Assembly (NCBI GenBank): GCA_033002965.1
Contig: JAURVB010003090.1
Location: 151,012-215,011, forward strand
Origin: Piper betle
Lineage: Eukaryota > Streptophyta > Magnoliopsida > Piperales > Piperaceae
DNA length: 64,000 bases
Reading direction: 5' to 3'
Below the pieces are notes generated by a model. The model had not been told where the DNA came from and did no database searches. It saw only the letters and a list, made by a program, of their open reading frames with translations. Positions 35,188 through 51,139 of this stretch are shown piece after piece. The translations under genes and the position numbers were made by a program. How positions within the stretch are numbered: position 1 is the first letter of the stretch; every line of letters starts with the position of its first letter.

Positions 35188-37666
35188 ATGGGATTTGAGG
35201 CAACCGCAAGGATGAAAGTTGAATTATCCATTATCCGCCTGCTATCTATAGCTTATTTTGCTCTACTACTCCCAAAAATTTGCAATGGTAGTAACCAGTA
35301 TATAAAGAAACTCTCCCCACCCTTGGCAGGGGCTCCAATGAATTGGGTTGACAAGGAAGGTCTTTTCCTTCTATCAGAAAACAACAAGTTTGCCTTTGGC
35401 TTCCAAAGATTGAGCAATGATGTGACTAAGTTCTTTTTGGTGGTGATTCACATGAAAAGCTCAATTATTATCTGGACTGCCAATAGAGGTTTGCCTGTTG
35501 CAAATGCAGATAAATTCAACTTTAGCACCGATGGAAATGCTATGTTGCAGTCCGGTGATTCAACTATTTGGTCTACCAATACCTCTGGGAAAGGAGCTGC
35601 AATATTTGAGCTGCAAGACTCAGGAAACTTAGTGTTGTTAAGCAATGCTTCCAGCTCTATCTTATGGCAGACTTTTAATCATCCTACAGACACCCTTTTA
35701 TCTGGTCAGAATTTTACCGAAGGAATGAAACTCGTGAGCAATCCCAACAGCAATGGCTTGATCTATCATCTCGAGATGGAAGCGGGGGATATAATGTTCT
35801 ATGCTGATTTTAAGCCTCCTCAACCATACTGGTCTATGCAGAAGGATGTTAACATAATCCCAAATGACAATGGTGGTGTCGTCTCTGTTTCTTTGGATTC
35901 AAATTCATGGAAAGCCTATGGTGGGAGGGACAATTTGCTGTGGCAATATTTGGTGTCCAACCCATCGGCTTCCAATTCAACATTGGCAGCTGTTCTTGGG
36001 AGCAATGGACTGTTATCTTTCTTTAGCCTTGAAGACGGATCAAATGATCCACTTACAACAATTCCCGAAGATCGCTGTCAGACACCCGAACCATGTGAAC
36101 CATATAATATATGTTCTAGTAACACCCAATGCCAGTGTCCCACTGTTCTTAGCTCCAATTCCAATTGCAAGCCACGTCTGGACTCTCTTTGTGATTCCAA
36201 AGGAGGCAATGATCAACTTGTAAGGTTAGATGAAGGTCTTGGTTATTTTGCCATTGGTTTTGTACCACCAGCAGCCACCAAGTATGATCTTACAAACTGC
36301 AAGGACATGTGTATGGCTAATTGTTCCTGCCGGGCTCTCTTCTTCGAAGATAAGTCGGGTAATTGCTACTTGTTTAGTGATGTAGGGAGCCTACAACAAT
36401 CTGGGAGGAACTCAACCAGCTACATTTCATTTGTCAAATTTCCAAGTAAAGAAAGTGGTTCAAATCCAAGGGATGATGGGGAGGCAGCAAAACACACATT
36501 CCAATGGTGATCGTCATAGCTGTTGTTACAGTACTAGTTATTGCTGGTCTTGTTTATTTTGGATTCTTCCTCCTAAGGAGGAAGCCATCCCCCGAGCCAT
36601 CTGATGGATCAACCGAAGAAGAGAACTTCTTGGAGGAGCTCTCTGGCATGCCCATTCGTTTCACCTACAAGGAGCTTGAAACTGCCACCAGAAACTTCAC
36701 CATGAAACTTGGGCAAGGCGGCTTTGGATCCGTCTACCATGGAGTACTACCCGATGGAAGCCAAATAGCTGTCAAGAAACTAGAAGGCATTGGGCAAGGG
36801 AAGAAGGAATTCGAGCAGAAGTGAGCATCATTGGCAGCATTCACCATGTCCACCTCGTGAGGCTCCGAGGCTTCTGTGCAGAAGGCACTCACCGGCTCTT
36901 AGCTTATGAGTACATGGCAAATGGATCCTTGGATAGGTGGATATTCAGACACAACAACAAAGAAGGGATCGTGTTAGATTGGGACAAGAGATTCAATATT
37001 GCTCTTGCAACTGCAAAAGGTTTGGCATATCTCCATGAGGACTGCAGTGTTAAAATTGTACACTGTGATATAAAGCCAGAGAATGTTCTCCTCGACGAAA
37101 ACTTTGTTGCTAAAGTGTCAGATTTTGGACTTGCCAAGTTGATGACACGAGAACAAAGCCACGTGTTCACAACATTGAGGGGCACAAGGGGATACCTTGC
37201 GCCCGAGTGGATCACAAACTATGCCATCTCGGAGAAGAGTGATGTCTACAGCTTTGGCATGGTTTTGCTTGAGATCATTGGTGGGAGGAAGAACTATGAC
37301 CCATCTGAGGTGTCAGAGAAGGCACATTTCCCTTCCTATGCATTCAAGAAGATGGAGGAAGGGAAATTGAAGGATATTTTGGATGCAAAACTTGAGTATG
37401 TGGAAAAGGATGGGAGGATTTCAATTGCAATCAAGGTTGCTTTGTGGTGTGTTCAAGAGGACATGCACTTGAGACCCTCTATGGTCAAAGTGGTTCAAAT
37501 GTTGGAAGGTCTGTCTGAGGTCCTTGAGCCTCCAATTTCATCCCACTTAGGATCTAGGATATATTCCAGTTTCCTGAAATCTGTTAGTGAAGGAACTTCA
37601 TCAGGGCCATCTGATTTCAACAGTGATGCCTTCCTGTCAGCAGTGCGCCTTTCTGGGCCAAGGTGA
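35188..37666 (+). CDS. SD25: G-type lectin S-receptor-like Ser/Thr kinase, SD2-5 type
   Basis: Single-exon gene of about 826 codons when two 1-bp frame breaks are allowed for. In order: signal peptide (to about residue 34), bulb-type mannose-binding lectin domain (about 45-190, with [21 protein letters not shown] and DSGNLVLL), a Cys-rich EGF/PAN-like region (about 297-415), a transmembrane helix (about 441-463, [20 protein letters not shown]) and a kinase domain (about 490-775: [37 protein letters not shown]). HCD in place of HRD makes it a non-RD kinase, a class often linked to immune or symbiotic sensing. It should sit in the plasma membrane; the ligand is unknown. Frame breaks: AAAA at 36489-36492 (family frame needs one more A) and TTCG at 36810-36813 (needs one more C). 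Confidence 0.9.
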
Positions 37667-38435
37667 CCACAACCCCTCCTGCTTTTGCTCTCAGTGTAGT
37701 ATAAAAGATTCTTGGATTTCTTTCTCCCCGGATATGAGAACTGTTCCAGCTAGGCTTGCTCTCCTCACTTTACTTGTGAGCCATGTCTAGAATGTAAGTT
37801 GGTTAGAGTTTCAACAAAGGATATATTGCTTAGTTCACTTCTTTAGGATTGCAGGTCTCACTTGTGTACCACATAGTGTCAATTTTTACAAATTAGTGCT
37901 GAAGTTTTGTTGACCTGTATAATATATCTCTAGGCGTCTTGGAATTTTTGAATTGTCATTTCATCATTTGGTTGAAAATTAAATGTTATTTTGCTAAAAG
38001 TCTGAAGAATGGTTGTGTAAACGAGTGTATTAAGTTGATCCCGCATCCAATACACGGGAACACTTTTTATATACGGGTGTCCATGGGCGCAGCACCCTTT
38101 TGTCGTTGCCGTCTACGCCGTGTCCGAAAAAATATTGTAGGCACCGTTCGTGGGCTTATCAAATAAACTAATAAAGTAGAACTCATAACTATCGATGAAC
38201 TGTTCTTAAAATCAATTAGAATAAAATCCTTATTGCAATCCATAAAAATGCCTCATTAGTGGTAATACATGCTCGATCATTGTTCTTCCCACACTTGTCA
38301 TCAAGTGCAACGTACTGAATCCAAAGATAATGTCAGAAACACAAGTCGGCTACCTCCTGAGGGAAATTGTGAAATGCCATGAGAATCAATGCCCAAGAAT
38401 TTTTCTGCCACCATTCGCTCTCAAGCTCATTCCCT
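37667..38435. other. 3' flank of the receptor kinase
   Basis: Non-coding sequence after the stop codon, probably including the 3' UTR. No other feature was recognised. Confidence 0.4.
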
Positions 38436-38687
38436 TCATTCAACATGTAGCCGGCTCATGGTCTCAAAGATCACCTCGGCGGCTAGTGCATCTGCATTTT
38501 TCGGCAGAGGCTGTGGGTGGTGGAGACAGTCAATTAGGCGGCAGACCAACTTTACGCTGGGCGAAATCGGACTGATAAATCCGATTTGGGTGATCACCCC
38601 GCCGGCAAATGTGAAAACTGCGAGCCATGGTGTACTAATCTTCACTTTCTTGAGCTTGGAGGTTGGTTTTTTTGACACAGGGATCAT
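38436..38687 (-). CDS. Possible small protein A (83 aa), unknown
   Basis: A frame for MIPVSKKPTSKLKKVK, then a hydrophobic VFTFAGGVITQIG segment and KLVCRLIDCL. The motif TF-x-G-(G)V-(I/M)-TQIG...K-x-x-CR-x-x-DC recurs in the minus-strand frame at 40546-40866, and a looser form (GVIT...RLVCKMIDRL) occurs at 47309 on the plus strand. Recurrence of the same spacing in translated form suggests a real small-protein family, but no homologue name comes to mind. The start codon is provisional and the frame could be an exon of a longer gene. Confidence 0.35.
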   Translation of the reverse strand: MIPVSKKPTSKLKKVKISTPWLAVFTFAGGVITQIGFISPISPSVKLVCRLIDCLHHPQPLPKNADALAAEVIFETMSRLHVE

Positions 38688-38880
38688 AAATTCGACTTAT
38701 ATATTCGAGGCAAACTTGAAAACTGAAGGACGTTGAGGGGAGTTTGGCCTGAGTTTGCATGCTTGCATTGGCAGTTGGTTTGTAACTGTAAATGTGATGT
38801 CTGTTTTTGGATGGTTGTATGGATGGATGAAGGTTCCTGTACAGTTCAACAGACAATGTGCTTGAATGCCAATAAAACAT

Positions 38881-40545
38881 GAAGCCATTGTCACAAAACC
38901 TAACTGGCCTAGAGTTCTATATCATTTTGTTGCCTGTGATTGAATCATTTACAGGTGGAAATGAAATCATTCAAACACATTTTTCTTCTATTGTAGTTAG
39001 GATGTGCCGAGTGAAAATGGTTCAATTTTTTTGGTTTTTGGTAAACATTAAGCTACAATTCTGCACCTAAGATTTGACAATATCTAACTCTGCATTTGTA
39101 ATTATGGATGGTTTAGCTATTTTACCTAAAAGCTCAAGTGATTAGGAAAAAAATACCTATTTGCGCAAGCATCTACAGCTTATCGTGTAGACAAACATAG
39201 GCAAACTATCCACTAAGAATAAAGAGCACATAATATCCCTTCTTAATATGATTCAAACTCGTTCTTTTGCTTTGATGCAGATGCAAAACTGCTGTCGGAT
39301 TTCTAAATTAACATTTACTCATTGCCTCTTCTTCTTAAACTCTTTGTATTCTTCAATATATATTCAAAGGTGTCTCCTCAATATATAGTGTGGAAGTGCC
39401 TCATTGATAAATGTATATGCCTTACATCAAATACCCATATAAATTTAAATGTTTGAACCATTTTGCGTAATGTCTAACATAGTTTTTAGATACATCCATT
39501 ATTTGGGAGCATGGAAACAAATCAAGATTTAAACTTACACATTTCTATAACATGATCGAAATTTGGTTCAATAAGTTAAGTACAGAACATTTTTTTTACC
39601 AACACCCGATGAAAAAAACATGTTATATAAACAAATTTTGAGTTGAAAGTTTGATTCGGTTCAACTACCAAAATAAAATTTATTTAAACTAGTTGTTTAC
39701 CTTTTTCATGATGAAAGTGCAGTTAGGAAATTCTTGCAAGCATGCCATCCAACTAATTGTTTTTTTTCAACTAAAATGTTTAATCTTAAAGACTGACCCA
39801 TTATGGCTATTGAAGCGTAGAAAGCTTAATATGAGGGGCATAGGATCAACCAATCAATTTATTGAATAAATATAAATAGCTGCATCAATAGGGCATCTGG
39901 TGGTCCAAGGATAAAAAATAAAGGGCAATAATAATGTAGCTATATAGAAAGTAAAAGAATTAAAGAAGCATGAGAGGCAATAAGCAAAAAAATTTTCCTA
40001 TCAATTGCAGCGAATTTGATCCACATTGTTTTGGGTCATTATTGATTGAGAAATACTGGTAGTCAATATACACGCAGTTGAATTTTTTGAGATATTTTCC
40101 TTTTTTCTTGTAAATGTTCAAGATATCTCCATGTGCATATAATTGGACCATAAAGAAAGCGTTAATTAAATAAAATAAAGGTCATTGCCTGTCTTGCTTT
40201 TATTTAATCTTGTCACCAGAATAAGTTATTGGAAGTGCCACCTTGTTGACATATGCATGCATGTCACAAAATGTAGATTAATTTTTTTCGAAAGAAAATG
40301 TAAATTAATTGAAGCAAGCAAAGTAGTCTGGCTTGATAGAGCTAATGATAATAATGTTCTTTGATTTTCAATTTGGACAAGCTCGGTAAAAGTTTTAGCG
40401 TTTAAACTGTTGTAATTTCAAGCTTGAAGATCTCGGGAACAAAAACCTATGAAGAGCAAAGAAGGAAGCATTCTCTTATCGTCACAAGTTCTTCGTATTG
40501 TCAAAGTTGGTGTTCATAGAGTTAAAGGCTGCTCTTGCTAAAACT
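38881..40545. other. AT-rich spacer
   Basis: No gene, RNA or repeat is supported here. Confidence 0.5.
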
Positions 40546-40770
40546 CTAAGCTGCCTGTGGGGTGGTTACAATGATCTCCTCCATGATTATCACAATGCGC
40601 CTCGACGGCAGCGAGCTCTGGAAGCAATCTGCCATCCTGCAGGCGAATTTGAAGATTGGAACAACTCTAAAAACACCACCACCAATCTGTGTCATCACTC
40701 CTGTGAATGTGATTATGCTATGAATTTCCATGTCTTCTTCCCTTCCACAATGGCCAAAGTTTTGTAACCA
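40546..40770 (-). CDS. Possible small protein B (about 74 aa), unknown
   Basis: Read from the internal Met at 40770: MEIHSIITFTGVMTQIG, then KFACRMADCF and a basic/hydrophobic tail ending in a stop at 40546. It aligns with protein A at 38436-38687 in the TF-G-TQIG and K-CR-DC blocks. The frame is open further upstream (to 40866), and an acceptor-like tttcag lies upstream, so the start is uncertain. It shares orientation with A, as expected for tandem paralogues. Function is unknown. Confidence 0.35.
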   Translation of the reverse strand, partial: WLQNFGHCGREEDMEIHSIITFTGVMTQIGGGVFRVVPIFKFACRMADCFQSSLPSRRIVIIMEEIIVTTPQAA

Positions 40771-40866
40771 GCAAGAGTTTTGAGTACAAGAGGCAACCTG
40801 AAACTGATAAGCAGGAAAAGCAAAATAACTTATATTCCAGTCGTCTGCAGTATCTGTTGCTAACAT

Positions 40867-41588
40867 TTGCTGGGTATCATCTGCTTCAGAAATGGAATTT
40901 GGTTTCTGGTTGTAGCTATAAATAGGAGAACAGCAAATTCAGTTTCTTGGTTATGTTAAATCATTGCGGCCTTTATTTATTTTTGATTCTGCAGACCTTT
41001 AGTTGGCAATGGTCGGGATGCGCTTAGTTTTACAATTAAATTGGAAAAGGACACAACTTGGATGTGTTTGTCATGGAGTATTAAGGAGATTGAGTAATCA
41101 TTCTCATAGAAAAATAGCAAACGCAAATAAAAATTTTCATGCAGAAACATTGCAGGATCAAAACGATCGTCACGCTACTATTTCATGCAGAAAATTGGCT
41201 TATCCTATCAGCCAAGGTTCATAGAATTCGGACTCAGTTAACATGAAGGGTTGACTGCCATAGAAACAAAAATTAAAGAAGCTGCTTAACTTTGATTCTG
41301 TTTTATCCACTTCTTACATCTCATTATAGGTATATCAGATATTTCATACTTACAGCAGCTCTACAACATACCGACGCCCCTAATATAATTATTAGCATAT
41401 TAGTTACATATATACTATTCTTTCATCTCCTCCAAAAATGAGTAGCACCAAGGATTGGAGGTGAAAAAGCAATTCCATTCTCCCCTCAACTATAATATTA
41501 TCTCTCTAGGCTCGGATGCAGCTTTATGATCATCTCCGAGTACTACACCATTTTGTTTTAGCTTCAATTTCTGGGTAGGGTGCGTCCA
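40867..41588. other. Spacer between small frame B and the SEC14 gene
   Basis: AT-rich DNA likely to include the 3' UTR of the minus-strand SEC14-like gene. Nothing else recognised. Confidence 0.4.
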
Positions 41589-44500
41589 TTAGTCTCGTAT
41601 CTTAGTCCAACTCAGAAGGCGACGAATGCCATTGGTATTGCCCAGTTTTTGGAGCTCTGCTTCAATGCTTTGGGCTATAATTTTCTCCTCAGGATCATGC
41701 TCAGGGTAGTCGAGGTGGAAGGAGCCTTGCTTGATAGGAGTCACATTTTCTAAGGAGAAGGACTGCTGCTTTATGTAGTTGTAGAGTTGTTGGTGGAAAG
41801 AATGATCAAGTGAGTAGCAGTTAACGGTACTGTTGGTACTATTCCTTGACAAACCAGAGCCCTCCCTTTTGCAGAAGTGTGGAAGAGCGTTGTAGTCCAT
41901 TATCTGACAAGAAAATTCTTCCTCAGCATGAAAGGTAGTAAAAGTACAATATACTTGGAAGGCACAAGAGCTATATGCTAGTACTAAGAATAACATTAAT
42001 CAGACGCAATGAACTTATAAGTTCGATGTACATGGTTGAGCCTGTACTTAGCCTTAGTTTTCTAAAAGCATCTGCTTTTACTTTTTACGAGAGGAACAAG
42101 AATTGGTCTGCCAGTCGGTCAGATTCTTCACACTCGATGAGAGAATAAATCACATACTTCTTTTAACAATTATAGCAGAGTGCCAGAGTCAACTTATTTT
42201 TCCCCTCCAAAGGTAAACAACAACTAAAAATATTTACCTTCAGCAACTCCTCCCTGCCACAACCTTGTAAAACCTGCACCTTTCTCCTTGTTCTTTCCTG
42301 CAAAAGGGGCTTCACAACCTGACATACAATAATCAAGTCCACTTCTGAGATCATACAGAGGTGTCTTCTACAAGGAAAAACCTGAACATAGAATTTAGTA
42401 GCTTGCCACTTTCGTAAAATGCTGTCTCACCTTCCAACATGCTGAAAAGACGTAGGGGGCATTAACAATAAAATATGTGTGGGTCTTCTCTGGATAATTG
42501 AGATCATCAATAGTCGTAATGGCTGTTAAAAGCTGCAGAAAGCAAAAAACGATGAGGCGATTGTAACAAATACAACACAATGAAACTAAAACAGGATGAA
42601 ACAAGCCAATAAAATCTTGCTACATAACCTCTGAAGCATATTGTAGAAACAAAAAGACATCAAAGCTTGGAAATTATTTGAGTGATCTAAAGTTACATAA
42701 TCAATGACTAGCAAAATACTAAAATACCTTTATCTGATTAAGTGCGGAGAGCTTGAGACCCGTCATATCTAGAATTTTCACACAAGTGCCAATGTGTCTT
42801 CCATGCTTCTTAGTAGCCGCAGGCTGCAAAAGCACCTTTTAGTTATAGACATAACCTGTCAAAGGTAATGACAGCACAACCTCCAACAGATTGTAAGACA
42901 GTAAAACTTACCAGAACTATACGATCTCTGTATTCGTTAAGTTGAATATGAGATTGCATATAGTAGTGGACCTGTATAAGAAGATTTAGAATCGTAGACA
43001 ATAAATAGCCTCCTTGTAAAAATCGCTGCAAAGATGCGGTCCCAAGAAGCCTTACCGATGCTTTGTCATGTGTGCTTTGTCCAACACCTATAGCAAAGAC
43101 AGGAAGACCCTAGTACAATCGTAAGAGAAAGTGTAACATCATTGACAAAGGACAACTTAGTTTGACTAAGCACTCTAAATTTTGTCAAAGAACAATGAAT
43201 GTTAAAAGAAGTTTCTTTGATATGGCTCGGTTTCAGAACATAATCTAATTTTCAAGAAAGAACAATGGATATCAAAAGCAAATAAAAAAATGAAGCTCCT
43301 CTAGTTACTAGGTTATTGCAATTAAAATGGGCCTACTAGGACAAAAAGTCAAATCACTTTTCGCCAGCATGTTGGATGTTAAAAACCCAGAGAGATAGGA
43401 AACTAGTAAGAAAAATCTGAAGAAAATGTTTCATAAATTGAGAACATACAATTGCTTCTACACATCCAAGAAAGACACGAGCGACACATGCATATAAATT
43501 CAACATCAACATCCTCTTTGCCGTGAAATGTTCATCAATTAACAATACTATACCATATATCTGAAGGAAAAAGTTGCAGCATACCTCCTTTGAGTAACCA
43601 GAAAGCCCTACTAAATGTGAATCACGTATTCCTCTGTATAAATCAGCTGGAATAATTGGCTTCTGAGATTCATGTAAGCAATCTTGTCATTAGAAAAACA
43701 TAAAAATGGCAACAATATTACAATATTTAGCACTATATTCTGAAGATGTCATCAATTAAGAGACCGTTAATATGTTATCAATCTGGTTCTGAATCCGCCA
43801 ATGCAAAGAATCCACCAACTGTACAATAACAAGCGTGATCAGCGAACAAAATCAACCATAAGTAAATTCGAATCACAAGAGCCCAGGTTCATGATTACCA
43901 TTTTATGAGCTTTATCGACGCTCCAATCTCTTGCTTTGAGGAAACGCACCATTGTTTCTGCAGGATATCCCTGGTGAACATTCTGAATGAAGAAAGGACT
44001 TCTTGTTAGCAATTCAGAACAACTTATGGATATAGCTCTTCTTCGCTCATATCTTGTTCTAATTACGCTCCCATAATATCATTTGATCGCAATTTTCCTA
44101 GCAGTGTATCTACGGTGTTTATAACAACCAGGCTACAAAAATCCCAAAAGAAATATAAACAAACATACATGCTACAGATCAGGCCACAACTCACAACCCC
44201 TAATTTCTGCCATTGAAATTGGCCAACATTCAATAATGTCTACACGATGTAGGGCATACAACGACATAAACTGAAAAGATATCCCCTTCAGTAGTCAAAA
44301 CTAGAAGCGAAATACATTAACCTTCCCTACGCAAAAAAATCACTCCCTTAAAATAAAAACCAGACAAAATCCACCGTCTAAAGGCTTCATCACAAGCTCT
44401 ACTCACACCGGACAACATACAGAACCCAGATCTCATCATACACCATCACAATAAACATTCTGCCAGAAAAGTCAAAAAGGTCGCCTACCTCAAACGTCCT

Positions 44501-44670
44501 CTGCAGAGGCTCCTCCACTGCAACAACCAAATAAGAGAACAAAGCAAATTGTCACAAAAAAAGCCAGAAACAACCAAAAAAAATAAAAAACTCCAGAAAG
44601 AACAAGAAGCTTTACATTGGTCCATCAGAACCTTGAGCTGCTTAACTGCATCTTGTGAACCAATTCCCAT
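41589..44670 (-). CDS. SEC14-like phosphatidylinositol transfer protein
   Basis: Eleven exons join without a frame break into 335 residues: 44670-44616, 44517-44489, 43982-43899, 43818-43765, 43662-43585, 43109-43056, 42971-42912, 42823-42728, 42532-42431, 42318-42238 and 41903-41589, all with GT-AG introns. The N-terminal CRAL-TRIO helical domain includes GYPAETMVRFLKARDWSVDK. The lipid-binding SEC14 domain follows with GLPVFAIGVGQST, HIQLNEYRDRIVLP, CVKILDMTGLKLSALNQIK, YPEKTHTYFIVNAPYVFSAC and KPLLQERTRRKVQVL. Family members bind and exchange phosphatidylinositol and phosphatidylcholine at membranes and are cytosolic or peripheral. There is no nodulin tail, so it is a short single-domain form, close in length to Arabidopsis At1g55840-type proteins. 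The gene appears intact. Confidence 0.93.
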
Positions 44671-46304
44671 GTTTGATTCTCAACAAAAATAAATAAAGTC
44701 TGCCAACTAAACTACCAACTCATAACCTCCACCCTTCAGTTTCCAAACAAAAAAACTAAAAAAATTATAAAAATCAGGAGCAGCTTTTTCCTGGTGAGCA
44801 GAGCAGAGCAGAGCAAAGCAGGAAGCAAGAAGTGACTCCCCCAGCTCTTGTTTAAATAAAAGCGAAGCAAGGCCGGCTTCTCCTCGTGTGGTGTTGGTAA
44901 AAATATAAGAGAAAAAAGTAAAATGTAAGTTAACAAAGGCAACTTCTTCATTGCAGTTTCCCTACCACCCGCTCCTCTGGCCTTGGAAGAATTAATGGTC
45001 CGACCATGAAGCTCGAACGTTCCAACCCTTCAAATGGGTCTCAACCCTTCTTCACCTTCCCATGTTACTATTCGATCTCGGTACTTGACGATGTATAATA
45101 ATGTATACAGACAAGAACCATACAAAACGACAATCTCAAGGTTCATGTTACGTTGAAGGTATACTAAGCTTGCCTTAATGACCGCTAATCAGCCTATTAT
45201 AGCCCGCATCTCGTACGTGTATATATACATATATATACATACACATGAACATTGAAGAGGCAGACAGAAATGTATACCCATGAAATCATTATTAAAAGGG
45301 GTGCTAAAGTGAATGATTTTTAAAGAATATAAAATTAAAAAAATGATCGGGTCCACTATTGACCCATTCATAAATAGAGATACACAGATAATAGCATTCA
45401 TTAATTAATAAAATTTAAAAACAATTATCAAAGGTATTTAATAGATACTAATTTACAACGAATAATTGGGTCTTTCAGTTATATTAACAGCATATTAACT
45501 ATTAGGTTGTACAACTGATTACCATTTTTAACATTAAGAATCTTCAAATAGAGCAAAAGTCAAATGATGTAAAAATATAGAAAAAAATGCAAGAATTAAG
45601 TATGCATGGATGTAACGAAGGCAAATGCTTTTACTTAATTAAAGATCTATAAAATATAAGAGGGAAAGGGAACTACACTTTAACTTTTTCCCTACCTTCT
45701 TACGCAGCTGACAACACGACATGACTTTTACCTTTTTCTTCTCTTGTTTGTTCTTCCAATGAGCCTGTAAAAATGATGTATATTTCTCGCGTTGACCATA
45801 CACTAATTCAGAAATTTGGATTTGTAGTCAACATAAGATTTATATGCTGCGAACCAAACCGCAACTTTAGGAATAGGCTGTGATACATCATGCTTGGTAA
45901 GGGCGTGGTCTAACTTAGTCTGATGCAAAATAAATAAGGTAAAAAGATGTAAAAATGAGAATTTAAACTATTTTTATATCAGAAGAAACAGGATAAGTAG
46001 GTAGCCATCAAGGGCGTTGTATACATACGTGTGGTAGAATTAGCAATCCTGATCACTTAACGGGAAGGCCAAGTACTTGTAATCTTAGCGTAGGTTTACG
46101 TTCATGGAAATGAAACGTAATAAAATATAAATAAATTTATTCTCTTGTATTATATTAAATTTAGTGTTTTGAAATACTAACGGGGAGTTGAGTTGTCTCC
46201 CCCAATTAATCGTGTCTTCAAACCTCAGTCTGATAAAGCTTGGGGATAGTTGTAAGATAAATAATAAATTTGAGGACAATTGGTAACTAATACGATATTT
46301 TGGA

Positions 46305-46305
<1 letters not shown>

Positions 46306-46343
<38 letters not shown>
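46306..46343. repeat. (ATT)n microsatellite
   Basis: About twelve uninterrupted ATT units. Confidence 0.9.
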
Positions 46344-47299
46344 TGATTTGAAACATATTTAGTGTAAACGCGAGGTCCTATTTTATGATTTATGAGACAA
46401 ATATCTCTCTTTTATTAAGTTAATGATCATTCGGTTGAAATAATGATAGTTTTTAATACTAAAATAATTAATTTTATACAAATATTTTACAATAAAGTGA
46501 AATTTAATTAAAACGTTAGTTAAGACAATTGAAATATTAATATCAAATTATCATAATTTATAATAAGAAAAATAAAAAAACTATTATAACTTATCTTCTC
46601 ATTCGATAAAAAGTCTATCTTTAAAATTAAAATTTATTGGTAAGATATCACATGATTATTGTTTATCTCATTTTTAATAAATTTATTTATAAAATTAAAG
46701 TCATTTCTAATAAAATATAGAATGACGTAATATCTTAACTAATTTTTATAAAATGTAGCAGTAAAAAAAGGCGGGTTCCTAGAACTAACCCGATTCTTGC
46801 GCATGATCTCTGGCTAGCGATGATGGATGCAACGGGGTGAGCACGAAAGCCGTCGCAAGTGGACACGACATTTGAAGCACCAAACTTCTGTTCATATTTC
46901 CTAATCAATCAATGGCAGTGGAATTAGTGGAAGTCCAAAATGACCCACCACCCAATTTGCCCAGCACTTGTCCTCCTCCACCCCATATAAAGTGCCAACT
47001 TTTCCACAGACCTTAAAGTTTGACGTATAAATTCTCACTTCTGATGGCACCTCCTCCACAACTTAATATATATGGCCGGAGATTTGTCGAAGCAGTGGTA
47101 GAGAAAACTCGCTGTAGTACTTATTTGATTAGATTATATTTTTTAAATTAATTATAATAATTAAATTATTATTTTTTAATTAAAAGATTTTAAATCAATC
47201 GTAGGGGTGATCTAACGAGTTTTCCGTGACACTTATTACAGCCACTTTAACCGGTTTTTTGTGGACCACAGACAACCAGGCAGGGTGGAGGTCTGATAC

Positions 47300-47626
47300 A
47301 TGTGCGAAGACGGTGTTATCACAAGCTGTCCGTCGTCTAGACTTGTATGCAAAATGATTGATAGATTGTCCGATAGTTTGCGTGAAATGCAAAGACAAGG
47401 ACAGCGTGGCCAAGGAGAGAAAGGACTCTGTTGCACCGGAATCATAAAACCCAAACACGTTGCTGTAGCCATGCATGGGTGCCGTTTTTTCTGCTCTTGC
47501 TTTGCTGTTGATATTCTCTCTAGTAGTCTGCTCTCGTGGATTTCGATTTCGATTTCGATTCCAATTCCTCTCGCTTTGCCGGGGATTTTCTCCCATCACT
47601 GTCCTCTCTGTTTGGAAAGTCAATAG
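47300..47626 (+). CDS. Possible small protein C, unknown
   Basis: The frame begins MCEDGVITSCPSSRLVCKMI and continues DRLSDSLREMQRQGQ, a short amphipathic segment, before a less convincing hydrophobic and repetitive tail (the hexamer tcgatt is repeated at 47536-47560). The GVIT...LVCKMIDRL block resembles proteins A and B near 38.5 and 40.7 kb. The true C-terminus and any introns are unknown. The opposite-strand frame at 47195-47623 is an alternative reading. Confidence 0.25.
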   Translation: MCEDGVITSCPSSRLVCKMIDRLSDSLREMQRQGQRGQGEKGLCCTGIIKPKHVAVAMHGCRFFCSCFAVDILSSSLLSWISISISIPIPLALPGIFSHHCPLCLESQ

Positions 47627-48649
47627 TAACAGAAAGATGAATTTCGTAGGAATGCCAAGACGATCACGTCTTGATGTGAATATTGTGGAATAATAGGAAG
47701 GTGTTGGAATGATGAAGTCATGGACATGTGTAGCGGCTGAGTTTTTATGTTTGGTAACAACTAGGGTTGATTCTTATTTGCTGTTGTGCTCTGGGAATAT
47801 ATGTTGTGCTGTGTCTATGATGACTTTCGGTAATTTATATCTTATCTATATGGGCCCATTTTCCTTGGAAAAGCTTATAGGCCCATTGTTTATTGAAAAA
47901 TAGGCCCAGCTTGATCGAATCATCGACTGGGTTATTCCGTTGAAAATAAAAACCAAAAAAAGGGGGCATTGACAAAATTTTAATTAATCGTTTTACCTTG
48001 TCTTTCTTCAAAAAATATTGCTGTCTATTGAAAATGGACCTGATAATCCTTTCTTAGCAATTAATTTCGTGGGCAGTAGGGCGTTAATTCTTTTTATTGA
48101 CTTAATGAATCGGCTAGAAAAAAATTAACATTGGTATTAATCATCCATTGGAGAGGAACTTAAAAATGTGGCGTTGATGTGAGATTTGTTTAGGAACTTG
48201 CTTGCATTTTTTTAAGATACATACGTACGATATGTTCTATTGATTAAAATTAAAAACACATGACAAAGGCCGAGAATATAATTTTGCGAAAAAATCGGAT
48301 TTTTTCCTCTCATATAGTATATTAAAGGAGATCTAATACGCAAATCCATCTTTTTTATAAACAAAATAGCCATACTTAAATTTGGGGCGTGAGGGAAAAT
48401 ACTTCCATCGACAGCCGCACAGCAAGGATCCATGAAGATTTGCATTAAAAAACATACTCTAAATTATTTTTTTCCAACATATTCACTTGAACACAATGTC
48501 TGGAAACTAAGCATTACCAATATTTGATATAGAACAAAGGGCAGTGCCCAACATAGCTAAAATTAATAACTTCTCAGACATAAATCTTCCTCTGGGTGCT
48601 CCTCTCTCTGCAAGCAAATTTCATGCATCTATTCATTCATAAAAAATCT

Positions 48650-51139
<2,490 letters not shown>

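Larger units (their letters stand above)
44671..48649. other. Intergenic region
   Basis: The first 300 bp probably hold the SEC14 5' UTR and promoter. The rest is AT-rich, with an (ATT)n microsatellite at 46306-46343. The only coding-like signal is the small frame at 47300-47626 (+), listed separately. Confidence 0.4.
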
